From Microcebus murinus (lineage: Eukaryota > Chordata > Mammalia > Primates > Cheirogaleidae), in contig NC_134116.1 of the NCBI RefSeq assembly GCF_040939455.1, forward strand, positions 43,229,400 to 43,293,399: a stretch of DNA of 64,000 nucleotides. The letters run 5' to 3'. Shown piece after piece: positions 49,105 through 61,924 of this stretch. The notes under the pieces were generated by a model. It was given only the letters and a program-made list of their open reading frames with translations. It was not told where the DNA came from and ran no database searches. Both the position numbers and the translations under genes were made by a program. Within the stretch, counting starts at the first letter, position 1; every line of letters starts with the position of its first letter.

Positions 49105-49962
49105 ATGACAAATAAAGAATTCAGGTTATGGATGGCAAGTAAGATAAATTAAATTGAGGAGATGGTAGAAAATTATCTCAAAGAAATAAAAAAAATAATT
49201 CAAGACATGAAGAAAAATTCACTAAAGAGATAGATAATATTAGTAAAGACGTAACAGAACTCAAAGCAATGAAAGAGCCAATTGGGGAATTTCAAAATAA
49301 AATACATCATAAAACTTTAACAACAGACTAGGCCAAGTAGAAAAAAAACTTCAGAGATTAAAGACAAGGAAAATAGGTAGATAATAGAAGAAAGGAGAAG
49401 GAACAATCACTGTGAGAAATATGGAAGTATGCAAAGTGAGCTAATATAAGAATTATAGGCATCCCCGAAGGAGAAGAAGAAAAAGAAATAAGTATGGAAA
49501 TCCTATTAGAGATACTAATACAGGAAAACTTTCCTGGTATTGCTAGAGGTTTAGATATCCAGTAAGAAGTTGAACATCAAACACCTGAAAGATTCATAGC
49601 AAATTGGACATCACTAAGACATATAATCATCAGTCTGACCAGGGTCAAAGTGAAGGAGAAAATCCTACAACCTATGAGATGAATGTAACACGTTACTTAC
49701 AAAGGAAAATACATCAGACTAATAGCAGACCTCTCAGGAGAGACAGTTGAAGCCAGAAAGAATTGGGGTACTATTTTTAGTCTTCCTAAATAGAATAACT
49801 GCCAATCAAGTATTTTGTATCCTTCAAAAACTAAGTTTCATAAATGAAGAAGAAATAAATTGTTTCCCAGAAAAACAAGGGAATTTGTCACTACTATACC
49901 TGCACTACAGGAAATGCTTAAAAGTGCTCTATATATGGAAAAGAACAATTGATACCACTTAA
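49105..49962 (+). pseudogene. L1 ORF1 of the deleted L1, broken
   Basis: The ATG at 49105 starts an A-rich coding region with coiled-coil style composition. A recognisable 'GEEEKEI..' and 'RKNWG'-like C-terminal domain follows, and the frame ends at 49962. Stops (for example near 49150 and 49330) and frameshifts interrupt it. The C-terminal 71-codon open piece (49747-49962) includes 'KLSFINEEEINCF'. Confidence 0.65.
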
Positions 49963-50042
49963 TGAAAAAACACCCAAAATGTAAAGCTCACAAATCTTAT
50001 AAAACAACAACACAAGGGAGGAAAAAAAAAGAAAAGAAAAAA

Positions 50043-50757
50043 CCAACTAGCTATCATTCAACATGATGAACAGAACATCACACACATAAATACTATATCT
50101 CACATATAAATACTAACATTGAGTGTAAATGATCTTAGTGCTCCATTTAAAATTTATAGACTGGATGAATGAATGAAAACATGCCCCAAGTATGTGCTAG
50201 CTTCATAAAACCCATCTAACTCACAAGTATACACATAGACTCATGCTAAACGAATAGAAAAAGTATCCCACATGAAGGAAGACCAAAAGTGAGCAAAAGT
50301 AGCTATTCTTATGCTAGAAATAATATATTTTAAATCAACAATTGTGAAAAAAAAGAGAGAAACAAAGATGGTCATAATATAGTGATAAAGGGAGCAATTC
50401 ATCAAATAACTATAACAATCCTAAATACATATACACCTAACACAGAAGCTCCTAGATTCATAAATCAAACTACTAGATTTAAGCAAAGAAATAAACAGCA
50501 ACATCATAATCACTGGGGACTTCAACACCACAATACCAGAACTGGACAGATCATTGAGGAAAAAGATCAACAAAGAAATACTGGACTTAAACACAACTCT
50601 AGAACAAATGTTCCTAATAGACATATACAGAACATTCTACTCCAAAACTGCAGAATATGCATTCTTCTCAGCAGCAAATGAGACATTTTCCAAGATGGAT
50701 CATATCTTAGGTCACAAAATAAGTCTTAGCAAAACAAACAAAATAGTAATAATCTAA
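50043..50757 (+). pseudogene. L1 ORF2 endonuclease region, broken and truncated
   Basis: Frame pieces with 'ILNTYTPNTEAPRF' and 'IDIYRTFYSKTAEYAFFSA' plus 'HILGHK' match the L1 endonuclease domain in order. The sequence leaves L1 ORF2 order soon after 50757. Confidence 0.7.
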
Positions 50758-51000
50758 TTAATCTCTAAAAGGAATTTATCTAGAATCTAACAAGATTAGT
50801 TTAAAGTATCTTAGAAAGAGAATGTGTACAGGAATAGTCAATATAGTGTGAAAAAATAGTAATGAGAAAGAACTTACCCTATCAAAACATATTTTATAGC
50901 TATAGTACTTAAAATAATGTGAGATTAGAAAAAAATCATCCCATAGGTCAATGACACAGAAATAGGTATATTCTATAATTAAGAACAGTTTTAATCAGTG

Positions 51001-52941
51001 GATATCAAATATTCTGCTCATTATAGAACATATATTTAAATATGAATATTTTAGAAAAAGAAAGATAGATACAAAAATATTATTTATAAATGAATAACAA
51101 TATTATTAAAGAAAGAGTTGGAATAACTTAGAAATTAATTAATTAATTAATTAATACCTAGTATAGAATAGGCACCAGCTAACTTGCTAATCAGATAGAG
51201 GTATGAGACAATTATGCACAGTCACTGCCTTTCCCTAAATTTCACTGTCAATCAGTAACTATTCTGGGTTTTCTGTTGTTTCCTGGTGAAATCTTAGAGC
51301 TGACTTATTTATACTTAAGCTTGTGTTGCGGTTTACATTTTCTATACTATATGTGTTCAATTTTATATCATACTTATTCCTACATAAGAATGAGTTGACA
51401 TTTTTAAACTATTTTCTGCATTCTGGAAAAAATTAAATAACAAAGAAAAAGTCTATCCCATGGTTTAGTAAAACTACCTATAATATCCTAGAATTTATTT
51501 TATAACTTATTCAGTATTTATAAGTACTTGTGGATGAATTTTTAAATAAATTTTCTCATACAACATCTATTTTATTTATTTTATATCTATTTATATCTAT
51601 TTTATTTTATTTAGTTTTTAAATAAAAAGTTATGTATTTCTTCAGGTTATGGTGTCAAAATTTGCATGAGATTTTTATTACCATGTTGACATTATGAAAG
51701 CATTAGATAAGCTACAAAATAATAGCTTCTTAGAAATATAAATGAATTAACTTCCAGAGAAATAATCCTAGGAAGGAGGACCTAGGTCAACTAACGGACC
51801 TTACTGACTCATGTTGGAAAAAGCTGCAAACAAGAGTGACAAAGAACATTTGTTAGTAGAAGGACAAATTTCCTAATTTTTTTATTGACAAACATTGGCA
51901 AGAGAAATTAGAGTCCCAAATATTCTCAGACTTGAAATAACTTCAAAATTATATTCTAATTCCTTCTTTTGGGACATTCACCAAATATGCAGAACTGAAG
52001 GCTAGGGAAGTGTACATATGTGGACAAAGAGTGATTACTTACCTGAATAATGGAAAAATATTGATGAAAGATATTTTGTACCTTATCAAGAAAGAGAACA
52101 GTATAAAATTGAAATTTTTTCTTCATTCATATATTAGAAGTTATATTTTCAAATCATAGCAATATTTTCACTAACATTACTATTACCTGAGCCTACATTT
52201 TAGTGTTACAGCATAATTAGTTATGAACATTGTCTTTTAAGTAACAAAAGTAGCATCTTTATATATAGTGGTTGAAAAATTAAGCACAAATTATTATTGG
52301 TTTAAGATATTACATATTTTATTCTATTAAGTTGCAAAGTAAAAAATACATATTATAGAATATATTATGGTGAAAAAGTATAATTATAAATTATAGATAT
52401 TTGAAATATTAATTTTTTACTATAAAGTTTATCAACTTATGTCAAAAGTAAAACTTGTGAAACCCTATTAATGCATTAATCATACGAATGTTATTGAATT
52501 ATATGTACTTATTTTTCAATAAAACTATGGACCTTTTAATTATTTGTTAAACAAAAAGAAAATTTATCCCATGGAATATAATAACAATTTACATTATTGT
52601 CTAATAGACTAAATTACTTTAAGATAATTAAGGTTATTTATGCTTGTTACTATCTACGTAATAAAAAAAAAGTATTTCTCTCTTGGTCACTGGAATTTGT
52701 AGACTGTGTTCATTTATACATTATTTCACATCCATGCTTCCTTTTTTTCAGTGATTTTCACTGAAACATAACTTCCATGTTGCTAAGTAAGGGTTTCTGT
52801 GAATTGTCTACAGCTGCCACTATCATGTCAGCAAAAGTGAGGGATAAGAAATGAAGGTTCTTTTCTTAGCAACTCAACTATTTCAAATTTTATTGATTTG
52901 CTCTTTGTTCTTTATTTCAGAGACATTTTCATTAGATTATA
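51001..52941. other. Non-coding sequence with short simple repeats
   Basis: AT-rich. An (AATT)n run lies at 51133-51155 and T-rich (TTTAT) repeats at about 51560-51620. No gene recognised. Confidence 0.4.
51133..51155 (+). repeat. (AATT)n microsatellite
   Basis: Five to six tandem aatt units. Confidence 0.85.
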
Positions 52942-53490
52942 TAAAAGTAGAACTACCATTTGATCCAGTAATCCCACTACTGGATATTTACCCAATGAAA
53001 TAAAAGACATTCTATAATAAAGACATCTACACTTGAATGTTTATAGCAGCACAATCACACTTGAAAAGATATGGAAACAACCCAAATGCCTATCAGTACA
53101 TGAGTAGATTAATAAAATAGGGTATGTATACTATGGAGTACTACTTAGCCATAAAAAATGGTGAACTAATACCTCTTGTATTATCCTGAATGGAGCTGGA
53201 GTCTATTCTTAAAAGTGAAATATCACAAGAATAGAAAAACAAGCACCGCATGTACTCACCATTAAGTTGGTAGTAACTGATCAACATTTATGTGCACATA
53301 TGGAAGTAACATTCATCAGATGTCAGGTGGGAGGGAGAGGGAAGAGAAGATGGGTAAATTCACACCTAATGGATGCAGTGCACACTTTCTGGGATGGGCA
53401 TGCTTATAGCTCTGACTCAGGTGGTCCAAAGGTAATATCTGTAACCAAATTGTTTGTACCACCATAATATTCTGAGATAAAAAACATAAG
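52942..53490 (+). mobile_element. 5'-truncated L1 3' end
   Basis: Aligns by eye with 6070-6625 of the full-length L1: 'accatttgatccagtaatcc', 'aaacaacccaaatgcc', 'tggagtactacttagcc' and the shared terminal '..taccaccataatattctgaga'. Clearly more diverged than the first copy. It covers the end of ORF2 and the 3' UTR. Confidence 0.85.
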
Positions 53491-53639
53491 CAATCATTTA
53501 AGAAAAATAAATAAATCACATAAAACAGATACATAAAAATAATTTTAATAAATGACACAATGCTTACCTCAAATCATAAAAAAATATTACACAGAAATGA
53601 AAGAAAGAAAGAAACTTTAATAACTTGAAGACATAACTT

Positions 53640-55175
53640 AGTTATAGTTTGGAATACAAAATATTGTTAAGGTGTAAATTCTCTCTAAAATGATCTATAG
53701 AGTCAATTTCCATCTTGTCACTTTATAGAAATTGACAAGCTTATTCTCATATTATTGGATATACGAAGGACATGATAAGGCTAAGACTATATTCAAAAAA
53801 CAGAAAAGCAGTGTTAGAAGAAGCACAATATTAGATTTCAAGATTATTAAAATATTTTTAGAGATTGTGATATTGACATAAAAACAGACAAAAACATAAA
53901 TGAAATAGAAATATACCGTTTAACAAAATGACCTTCATACATAGATGATCACTTGAGATTTGAAAATGACACCAGTGAAATTTAATGAGACTGGTCAATC
54001 TTGTTAACAAATGGTGGTAGGGCAACTGAATATTCATATGGCTAAAAGTTAACCTTGTCCCCTCCCTTATACAATATACCAAGTTTAATTTGAAATGGAT
54101 CAATATAAATGTGAAGCTTAAAACTATAAAGCTTCTAGAGTATCGCAAAGAATAGATTTGTGACCCAGGTTTGTGTAGAGATTTCTTGGTTAGGTTTCAA
54201 AACCCATAATAGAAATATTAGACTTATTGTAAATAATAAAATATGCTATTGTCCACAAAAGATGTTATTAAGCAAACTGAAAGGAAATCAAAGAGTGGAC
54301 AAAAACAAATGCAATATATTTATCTGGCAAATGATGATAAATATTTAGAATATTTGAAGAACTGATAAGAAAAACTTAGATAATATAATTTAAAAATGGA
54401 TGAAAGCCTTCAATACGCATTTCCCCAAATAGCTCTATATCATAAGTTAACAGTATTATTTAACATACATTTAAAACACACTGAATTACAGTATAACCTT
54501 TCAGAATGATTAGAATGAAAAGAATAATGAAACCAACTGGATGAGTGAAAAATAAACTGTAAAGAACACAATGAAGTATTTTTAAGTTTCCAATTAATTT
54601 GAGTATATTCTGACTTTGACAAAGCAGTTCCACTTCTAGATGTATACACACAAGTAATGAGAGCATATGTACATCAAAGTATGTAAATATACATTTTCAG
54701 ATGTTCAGGATTATTTGTGGCAGTTTTATTTTTAATAATCCCAAATTGGAAACAGTTAAAATGCTCAACTTGGAAGAGATAAACCAATTGTATATTCATT
54801 AGATTGAACATTATACAAAAATAAAAGTGATATATGCAGTTGCATGGATTTAAATTAATGAACATAATTTGAACCACATAAAAGTACATAAAATTTTGAT
54901 GTTTACATTATGTGATTACATTTATAGAAATTTCTATAATAAGTAATACTAATCCATTTTGACAGAATTCAGAGGAATGGTCATGGAGGAATGTGGGAGA
55001 AATAAATGGCAAGGGCATAACAATCCCCTAGGTTGAAAAAATAATTAAGTTTCAATCTGGGAGATGGTTTTCCCAGATACAGACATATGTTAATATTCAC
55101 TAATATACACTCTTAAGAATTATGCAGTTTGTTTTATGTTAATTGTATTTGATTTTTTTTTAGGGAAAGGAAGGC
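53640..55175 (+). mobile_element. Old L1 3' region
   Basis: 'tatagaaattgacaagctta', 'cttaaaactataaagcttct', 'ctgataagaaaaacttagat' and 'gaatggtcatggaggaatgt' appear in the order of old L1 ORF2 C-terminus and 3' UTR, ending in an A-rich tail near 55170. Confidence 0.6.
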
Positions 55176-55894
55176 AAAAAACAAACAAACAAAAATCTCA
55201 TGAGTGAGAAGTCTTTTATAAATAAGAGGTGGAAAAGAAGGGAAGAAAAAGAGAAATGACAATATCATATCCTGAAAATCATTGAATACAAGGGAATTTA
55301 TTATTAGCCACCTTAATCTACAAAAACAGATAGGATATATTCTTCCAGAAAGAGAACATGACTTATTTTATAAGAAGAATTTAGCTGCTTGAGCTCACTA
55401 TATCACCCCCATTTATTCTCAGCATGCCCTCAGCAAATAGCTATCTGTTTTCAAAGGAAGTAATAACTTGAAAGAAATCTTCATAAACTTTTTAAAGCTA
55501 TGCTATTTGTTGTAAAGATGCTATAAAGGGTAAGGTATCATGAAAAAAAGGATGTTTAAAGATATCAGAAAATTTCCCTGAGAAACAGGAAAATTATCAA
55601 GAAATAGTTCTATAGAGTCTCACAGAAACTAATGGCAAGATGATTTCCTTAAAAAACATAAAAATATAGATATCAAGCAATGAGAATACAGAGAACAAAT
55701 ATATAAGTTTAATTTTATAAAGTTACAGCCATTTTGAAACCTCCGTAAGAAGCAAAAGTACAACTGAATGCCTTGCTAGAGAAATTGCAGTCAACCTTGA
55801 AGAAAATACAAAAGTAAATAAAAATAAAAAGAACTATCAAATAATATAACTATGAAATGTAAAAGAGGATCACCATGTGCATAAAACTTGTTTA
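55176..55894. other. Non-coding sequence, nothing recognised
   Basis: AT-rich, no feature found. Confidence 0.3.
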
Positions 55895-55995
55895 TTCTTC
55901 CATTTGTCTTGCATTTATTGGGTACCTATTATGTGCCAGCCATTAATCCAAGTACTATGAATATAAATATCTCTACCCTCATATTGCTTACATTC
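55895..55995 (-). mobile_element. L2 3' end fragment
   Basis: 'gcatttattgggtacctatt', then 'atgtgccagccattaatcca' and 'gcttacattctatgagagag' is the reversed L2 3' end. Confidence 0.6.
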
Positions 55996-56243
55996 TATGA
56001 GAGAGATTGGGAGGATTCTAGCTTTGGAGATAGGAGAATAGATAACACTTGATTTCTTCTTATGTGCTTTTTCTTAATATGTACCAAAATATATTTTTTT
56101 ATTAATTTATTATTTTATTCTGTCCTACTCAACCAGGTCTTCCAACTCAGTAATTAATTGTTTATCTTTACTGATGGTGTTATTTATTACTTGTTATTTG
56201 ATGGTGTTATTAGCTACTTCTTCATTTTTATATTTTTTTCTTT

Positions 56244-56537
56244 TTTTATTTTTTTGAGACAGGGTCTTGCTCTATTGCCCAGACTGGAGTACAATGGTGT
56301 GATCATAGTTCACTGTAACCTTGAACTTCTGGGCTCAAGTGATCCTTCTGCTTTAGCCTCCTGAGTAGTAAGGAAGCATATGCCACCCACCCAACTAATT
56401 TTTTTTAATTTTTTTTGTAGAGATGGGGTCTCACTATGTTGCCCAGGCTGGTCTTGAATTCCTGGCCTCAAGCAATCCTCCCTCTTAAGCCTCACAAAAC
56501 ACTGAGATTACCAGTGTAAGCCACTACACACAACTTA
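56244..56537 (-). mobile_element. AluJ-type SINE
   Basis: A reversed dimeric Alu with T-rich tail at 56244-56257, 'gagacagggtcttgctctat', a T-rich middle linker at 56399-56416 and 'gagatggggtctcactatgt'. The wording matches the oldest Alu class (AluJ), shared by all primates. Confidence 0.85.
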
Positions 56538-57429
56538 TTTTTTGCATTATTTTTTATAATTAGTATTTTCTCTATATTCCTACTTGTGATTTTATATTCT
56601 TGTATCACATTACCAATAATTACCTACATTTCTTTCAATAGATACCTCAAATACATCTAACATCTTTATTTTTAGTCTATCTGCTTCAACAATTTTACTT
56701 CAGAGAGCATATGATATTGATTATTCACATTTTTTATATGAAGATATTTTAGTATTTTGGTCTTGACATGCATATCCTATTAGAGTCATTAGCTGCTCCT
56801 TTGGTGAAAGCTAATGGAGAAATGCAAAAGAGCAAGCCCTAGTCCGTTTCACATCAAGTGATTTTCAAAAGAGTAGAAAAATGAACCCCTAGGCAGAACA
56901 TCCAGGGACTACAGAATCACAGCATTTTGTGTACTACTTCATCAAATGTATCTAGCTCAGAGTTTAACTTTAATTTCTTTAGGAGAAATCACATTTGAAA
57001 AAAGACATTGCCTCTCATAATCATCCATCTGCCCTTGATATTTTGAGGGTTAGATACTAAAGAAATGAAATCTAAAGGTAAACTCATTGACTGGCACATA
57101 TTTTCACAAGTCTTCAACACTAGGAGGGATTTCTGTGACCATACTATTACTGATGCATTTTGGCACGTTGTATGTCAATATTTTTCAAAATGAAAGAATA
57201 TGGGTGGAATAAAACAAGAGATTAAATATTTTATACCAAAAATTCACTCATTGTCCTCTCTAGAAGCCATCTGCTAAAAGCTCAATCCTATTTCCCCAAC
57301 TCCAGGTTAGTGATATACATTAGAGTGATAAGAACAGAATTCAAATTCCCCTTTAAAATTTCTCACACATGTTCTGGTTGTGTTGTTATTGTCACTATTG
57401 TTATTGTTAAATGCAGAAGCCAAGCTCCC
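56538..57429. other. Non-coding sequence, nothing recognised
   Basis: No clear gene or repeat recognised. Confidence 0.3.
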
Positions 57430-57690
57430 CTAATATTTATTTATTTTTTTAAAAAAATTGTATATTGTATATATTTAAGGTGTTGATATACATATATATA
57501 GTGCAATGATTACTACCTTAAAGCTAATTAATATATCCATCACCTTACATAGTTGCCATTATTTTTGTGTGTGGTGAGAGCACCTGAAATCTATTCTCTT
57601 AGAATATATCCAGTATATAATACAGTATTATTAACTATAGTCATTGCAGCATTATTCGCAATACCCAAGCTGTGGAAACAATCTAAGTTT
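57430..57690 (-). mobile_element. Old L1 3' end with apparent 5' inversion
   Basis: 57446-57643 is reversed L1 3' UTR ('atatatttaaggtgttgata', 'tatccatcaccttacatagt', 'ttattaactatagtcat'). At about 57644 the text switches to direct-strand L1 wording ('ttgcagcattattcgcaata', 'cccaagctgtggaaacaatc'). This inversion junction is typical of twin priming during L1 insertion. Confidence 0.55.
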
Positions 57691-58559
57691 CATTCATTTA
57701 TTATTCAAACCAATGATAGTTTATTTTCTTGACATTTTAAAAAGATATGTATAGTCTATATTCATATTGGAAACTACTCCTAAACTTGCCCAACAATTTT
57801 TTTTTTAATATTTGAACCTGAAAATGAAAGCCAGATGGAAAATTACCTAATTCTGAAGATAACAGATCAAATAATAATAAAAAAACCTAATTTTCAATTC
57901 TAAATTTCCATCATCCTATGACAATCCCTTAATAATTTAAGATACAACTTTAACTCTTCATTTGTAATTGGAGTCCTGTGTTGGGAGCATTACAATAAAT
58001 TAAGTCTCAGTGGTACATAATTTATGACTCACGCACTTGTAAATTAAATGGAAAATAAATTGACTTCAACATGAATTTCTAACTGTATTTTGTAGTACCT
58101 AGTGTAAAAAAAAATAGCTGCCAAAATCGTGAAATCATCCATTAAGTCAGATTTAAATCAATCATGCTGAGAAGAAAAGAAAATACCACAGCAATTAAAC
58201 AATTACATTCACAATGTACATTAAAAATGAATGTAATCAGTGTATGTGATATAATTAAATATATGGCATAATATAAAAGTTAAAATACTTTAAAGAAAAA
58301 TTTAAACAATAAGATAAGGAAGATTACCGTTTATAGGTATCTTGTAGAAAAAGGAATTTATATGTTAGAGAACATGTTGGTGATTTAGTTACAGTATTCT
58401 TTACTCAGGTTTAAAATTTCTGTTTTTATTCCACAAGAAGAATATTAGAGGATATATGTAACTCAAAAAATAAATTAAGTAAACGTATTAAATATGAAAG
58501 TCAAAGTATTATTTTGGCTTGTTTGCTTAATCTAAAATATAATTACATATAATGAAACA
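57691..58559. other. Non-coding sequence, nothing recognised
   Basis: AT-rich, no feature found. Confidence 0.3.
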
Positions 58560-59028
58560 TTTCATGAAACTCACAATAATGCCTGCCCTTTCTCCCAAAA
58601 GGAACCTGTAAATATGTTAACTTATATGGCAAGAATGACATTTCCCAGATGGGGAGATGATTCTGGATTTTCTGTATGGGTTCGAACTAATCACATTTGT
58701 TCTTATGAGTAAAGAAACTTTCCCAGCTTTGGTCATAAGGAAATGTGATTATGGAAGAAGGGTCAGAAAGATGCAATGCTGCTGGTTTTAAAGATGTAGT
58801 AGGAGGGCCACAAGCCAAGGAATATTGGATGCCTTCAGGAGCTAGAAAAAACAAGGAAATTCATTTTCTTCCAAGAGCCTCTCAAAAGGAATGCCTGCAA
58901 TTTACCTTTAGGCCAGCAAGAGCATGGTTGTACTTCTATGCTATAGAAATGTAAGATAATAAATCTGTTGTGATTTAAGCCACTAAATGTGTGATGAATT
59001 GTTAAAGCAGCAATAGAAAACTAATACA
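58560..59028 (+). mobile_element. MLT1 LTR (ERVL-MaLR)
   Basis: 'ggaacctgtaaatatgttaa', 'cttatatggcaagaatgaca', 'ccacaagccaaggaatattg' and the end 'atagaaaactaataca' follow the LTR in order on the + strand. Confidence 0.75.
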
Positions 59029-59479
59029 AATCCATGCATTTTCTTATTTTCTGATTATTAAGAAGACTCAGTATAAAAAAACACAAAGGAACAAAGCAAA
59101 ATAACCCATAAAACCAAACCAAAGCAAAACAAAACAAAAAACCCCTCTAGCCTAGAGTTTCCAAAATTTGATTTCAAAGAGAATTCGTTTTCTAAAGATT
59201 TATATAAAAATGATGCCCATATCAAATACGTTTATTAAGTTGAGCATACCATTTCCCATTTTGAAGATTCATAATATATTTTAACATTATATAGTAAATT
59301 CTTACCAACTATTATATAATTTATTATGTAAAAATAACTAGCATTGCTACATTAGACTACTGGTTTGCTCATGAGAAGACTCAAAAGACAAATTGCAAAC
59401 TAAAAACAAAACAACACAACACAAAACAAAATGGTCTAATTTTACCTTACACAGACCACTAATATCTGAGCATATAAAG
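59029..59479. other. Non-coding sequence with A-rich simple repeats
   Basis: (CAAAA)-type runs at about 59110-59140 and 59403-59430. Nothing else recognised. Confidence 0.4.
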
Positions 59480-60250
59480 AACTACAAAGAATTAAGTAAA
59501 GCAACACTGCCATAATTGGAAAAACTTTGAAATTGATAAAGCATTAATTGTCAGGCCATTCAATGCATAGACTCTCCGGGTCTATTGGGAATATTATCAA
59601 TATCCCTCTTGATAGAAGAAGGCATATCCACAATTCACAAAGATGTAGTTTCCTGCCTGTCAAAAATCCAAAAGTTTGACAACATACTCTGTAGATATGG
59701 CAGTGGGAAGACACTCTCGTATAATTCTGGTACATATACAAAATGGTAAAATTTTTATTTAGGAATATTTAATGATATATACTCAAATTATATACGTATT
59801 TTCTCTCACTCAGCAATCTCAGTTTTGGAAATTAATTTCAAAACCACTTAATATATTAAATAATATATACATAAAAGTATTCCTGGTAGCACTACTGAAA
59901 TAAACAATAGAAGCAGCCCCACAAATTCATAAAGAAGAATTGGTTGAACAAAATATGGTATAGCCACAACATAGAGTTCTATTCAGGTGTAAGAAAATAG
60001 ATGAGAAAATACCTACATACCAATGAGGAAGGATGCCTAGACTATACCATGAGACAATAAATACAGGTTACTGAAAAGTATTTATTGTATGACAGTTTTG
60101 CAAGAATATAGAGATGAATAAATAAGTATGCATTAGTGCTTATATTTTTAAAAACATTTTCAATATAATCAAAAAATGGAAAAAAGGTAATTCATTATAC
60201 ACAGAGGAAGTAAACATAGTGGAAGAGGTGAGAACTTAAATGAGACTATT
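59480..60250 (+). mobile_element. Possible old L1 3' region
   Basis: 'gaagaattggttgaacaaaa', 'tatggtatagccacaacata', 'aggaaggatgcctagactat' resemble an old L1 3' region in order. Weak and AT-rich. Confidence 0.4.
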
Positions 60251-60454
60251 GTAAATAAAATTTGCTATATTGTTTTGAGTTTTGAATAATATAAATATTT
60301 TTGCATAATCACAAGGAACAGAGTAAAATTGAAACACACACAAAGTAATATCTAAATATTAAAACACATTAAACTAATTGATATTCAGCTGATGGCAAAA
60401 CTGTAAAAATAATTACTTCGTGGAGCATAAAAAAACTATATTTTGAGTGTATAT

Positions 60455-60540
60455 ATATATTAATTTTTTATATTTTAGCATATTATTGGGGTACAAATGT
60501 TAAGGTTAAGTATATTGCCCATCCTCCCTCCCCTATATAT
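60455..60540 (-). mobile_element. L1 3' end fragment
   Basis: 'agcatattattggggtacaa' followed by 'atgttaaggttaagtatattgc' and 'ccatcctccctcccct' is a short reversed L1 3' terminus, different from the 46.2 kb copy. Confidence 0.65.
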
Positions 60541-61454
60541 TTAATGATATATTTTCTAAGAAAAAAGAACTGAAAAGAAATCATAAATTGCTTTTAATGG
60601 TAGTATTATCAATTGTATATACAATAATTAGTTATAATTTATTTTAAACTATTATAGACACTTGTAGAATAAAGTTGATATATGCTCATAAAAATGCCAA
60701 AAGAAATCAAAATGTTTGCATTAGAGAAAAGGGGTAAACGTATAAAAACAAAGAATATAAATATAATATAGTAATATAGTTGAATGTGAAATATAGATAT
60801 TAACTTATCCTCTAGTTATTATACTCATGTATATCACTATATATGAACTGTGTGTACTTCCATGTACATGCTAACCCATATACATATACATTCACCTACA
60901 CACACATTTTTTATAGTACTGTTCATGAAAGAAAAGCCTAAAAACAATTCAATAATGACAAACATATGGCATCAAAATTTTTATATCTAAATGTCATTTC
61001 CCACTAAAAGAAAACAGGGATATTTATAAAAATAGGTGATTCTATGTCAGGAGTAAAACAAACAAAATGTACAGAGAAAAGCCAGAGATCTTGCTCAATA
61101 TAGCAGGAATACTATGTAACATTCTTGGGAACATATCAAAGAACACAGGAACTACCTTAAAAGAACTGCTTTTCGGCAAAGCATGGAAATATTTAATCAT
61201 AGAGAAGAGAATAGCTAGAATTTTTCTACAAACACACAAACGCACTCTTACACACACACTTTATTTATCATCTATTTACTTATTTTGCTTTTATCTACCT
61301 AACTGTGTACTATTGGAGGTTATTAGGCTACAAACCCATCACTTTAAACATTGATAAATACAAATCAACAATCAATATTATGAATAACATTTCAAACTGT
61401 GTTTTAGGGAAACTAATTAATCAATGAGGAAAGTTCTTAATATAAGATTCTAGT
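60541..61454. other. Non-coding sequence, nothing recognised
   Basis: AT-rich. ORFs near 61042-61354 are on overlapping strands and without recognisable motifs. Confidence 0.3.
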
Positions 61455-61918
61455 TGTATTAGTTTCCTAGGGCTGCTATAAAAATCACTACAAACTGGGT
61501 GATTTAAAATGCCAGAAATATGTATTTTTTGCAATTGTGGAGTTTAGAAGCTGGGGAAGGACATGCTTGTAGCGCTGGCTTGCGCAAGGCAAACACATTA
61601 CATGTAACCAAAATGTTTGTACCTCCATAATATCCTGAATTAAAAAAAAAAATGATGGCAGGCCCATGTTCTCTCTGATAGCCCTAGGGGACAATATCTC
61701 TTTGCTTTGTCTGAGCATCCGGTTGTTGTTGGCAATTTATGGCATTCCCTAGCTTACAGATGTGTGACTCCAATTTCAGCTTCTATTGTCATGTCTTTCT
61801 TCCCTCTGTGTTGATATCTGTTTTATCTTCTTATAAGACTCTAGTGATTAGAGTTCTACTCTAATCTAGTGCAGCCTCATTTTAATTTGATTGTACTTGA
61901 AAAGATCCTACTTTCAAA
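61455..61918 (-). mobile_element. MLT1 LTR (ERVL-MaLR), split by an L1 insertion
   Basis: The right terminus 'tgtattagtttcctagggct' (61455 on) and downstream 'gatggcaggcccatgttctc' and 'ctccaatttcagcttctatt' follow reversed MLT1. The two halves are separated by an L1 3' end at 61553-61651. Confidence 0.8.
61553..61651 (+). mobile_element. Short L1 3' end nested in the MLT1 LTR
   Basis: 'ggacatgcttgtagcgctgg' through 'aaaatgtttgtacctccata' and 'atatcctgaatt' plus an A-run matches the last 90 bases of the L1 type at 53.4 kb. It lies inside the LTR, so the L1 is the younger. Confidence 0.8.
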
Positions 61919-61924
61919 AGCATA

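Larger units (their letters stand above)
47600..51000 (+). mobile_element. L1 with 5' UTR, ORF1 and ORF2 start, large internal deletion
   Basis: A GC-richer 5' UTR (about 47.6-49.1 kb), ORF1 (49105-49962), the endonuclease part of ORF2 (about 50043-50757) and, after a jump, a short post-RT segment (about 50855-50985, 'agaacttaccctatcaaaac', 'tagctatagtacttaaaata'). The reverse-transcriptase domain is absent. The 5' UTR differs from that of the 113-6680 copy, so this is another, older subfamily. Left limit is approximate. Confidence 0.7.
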
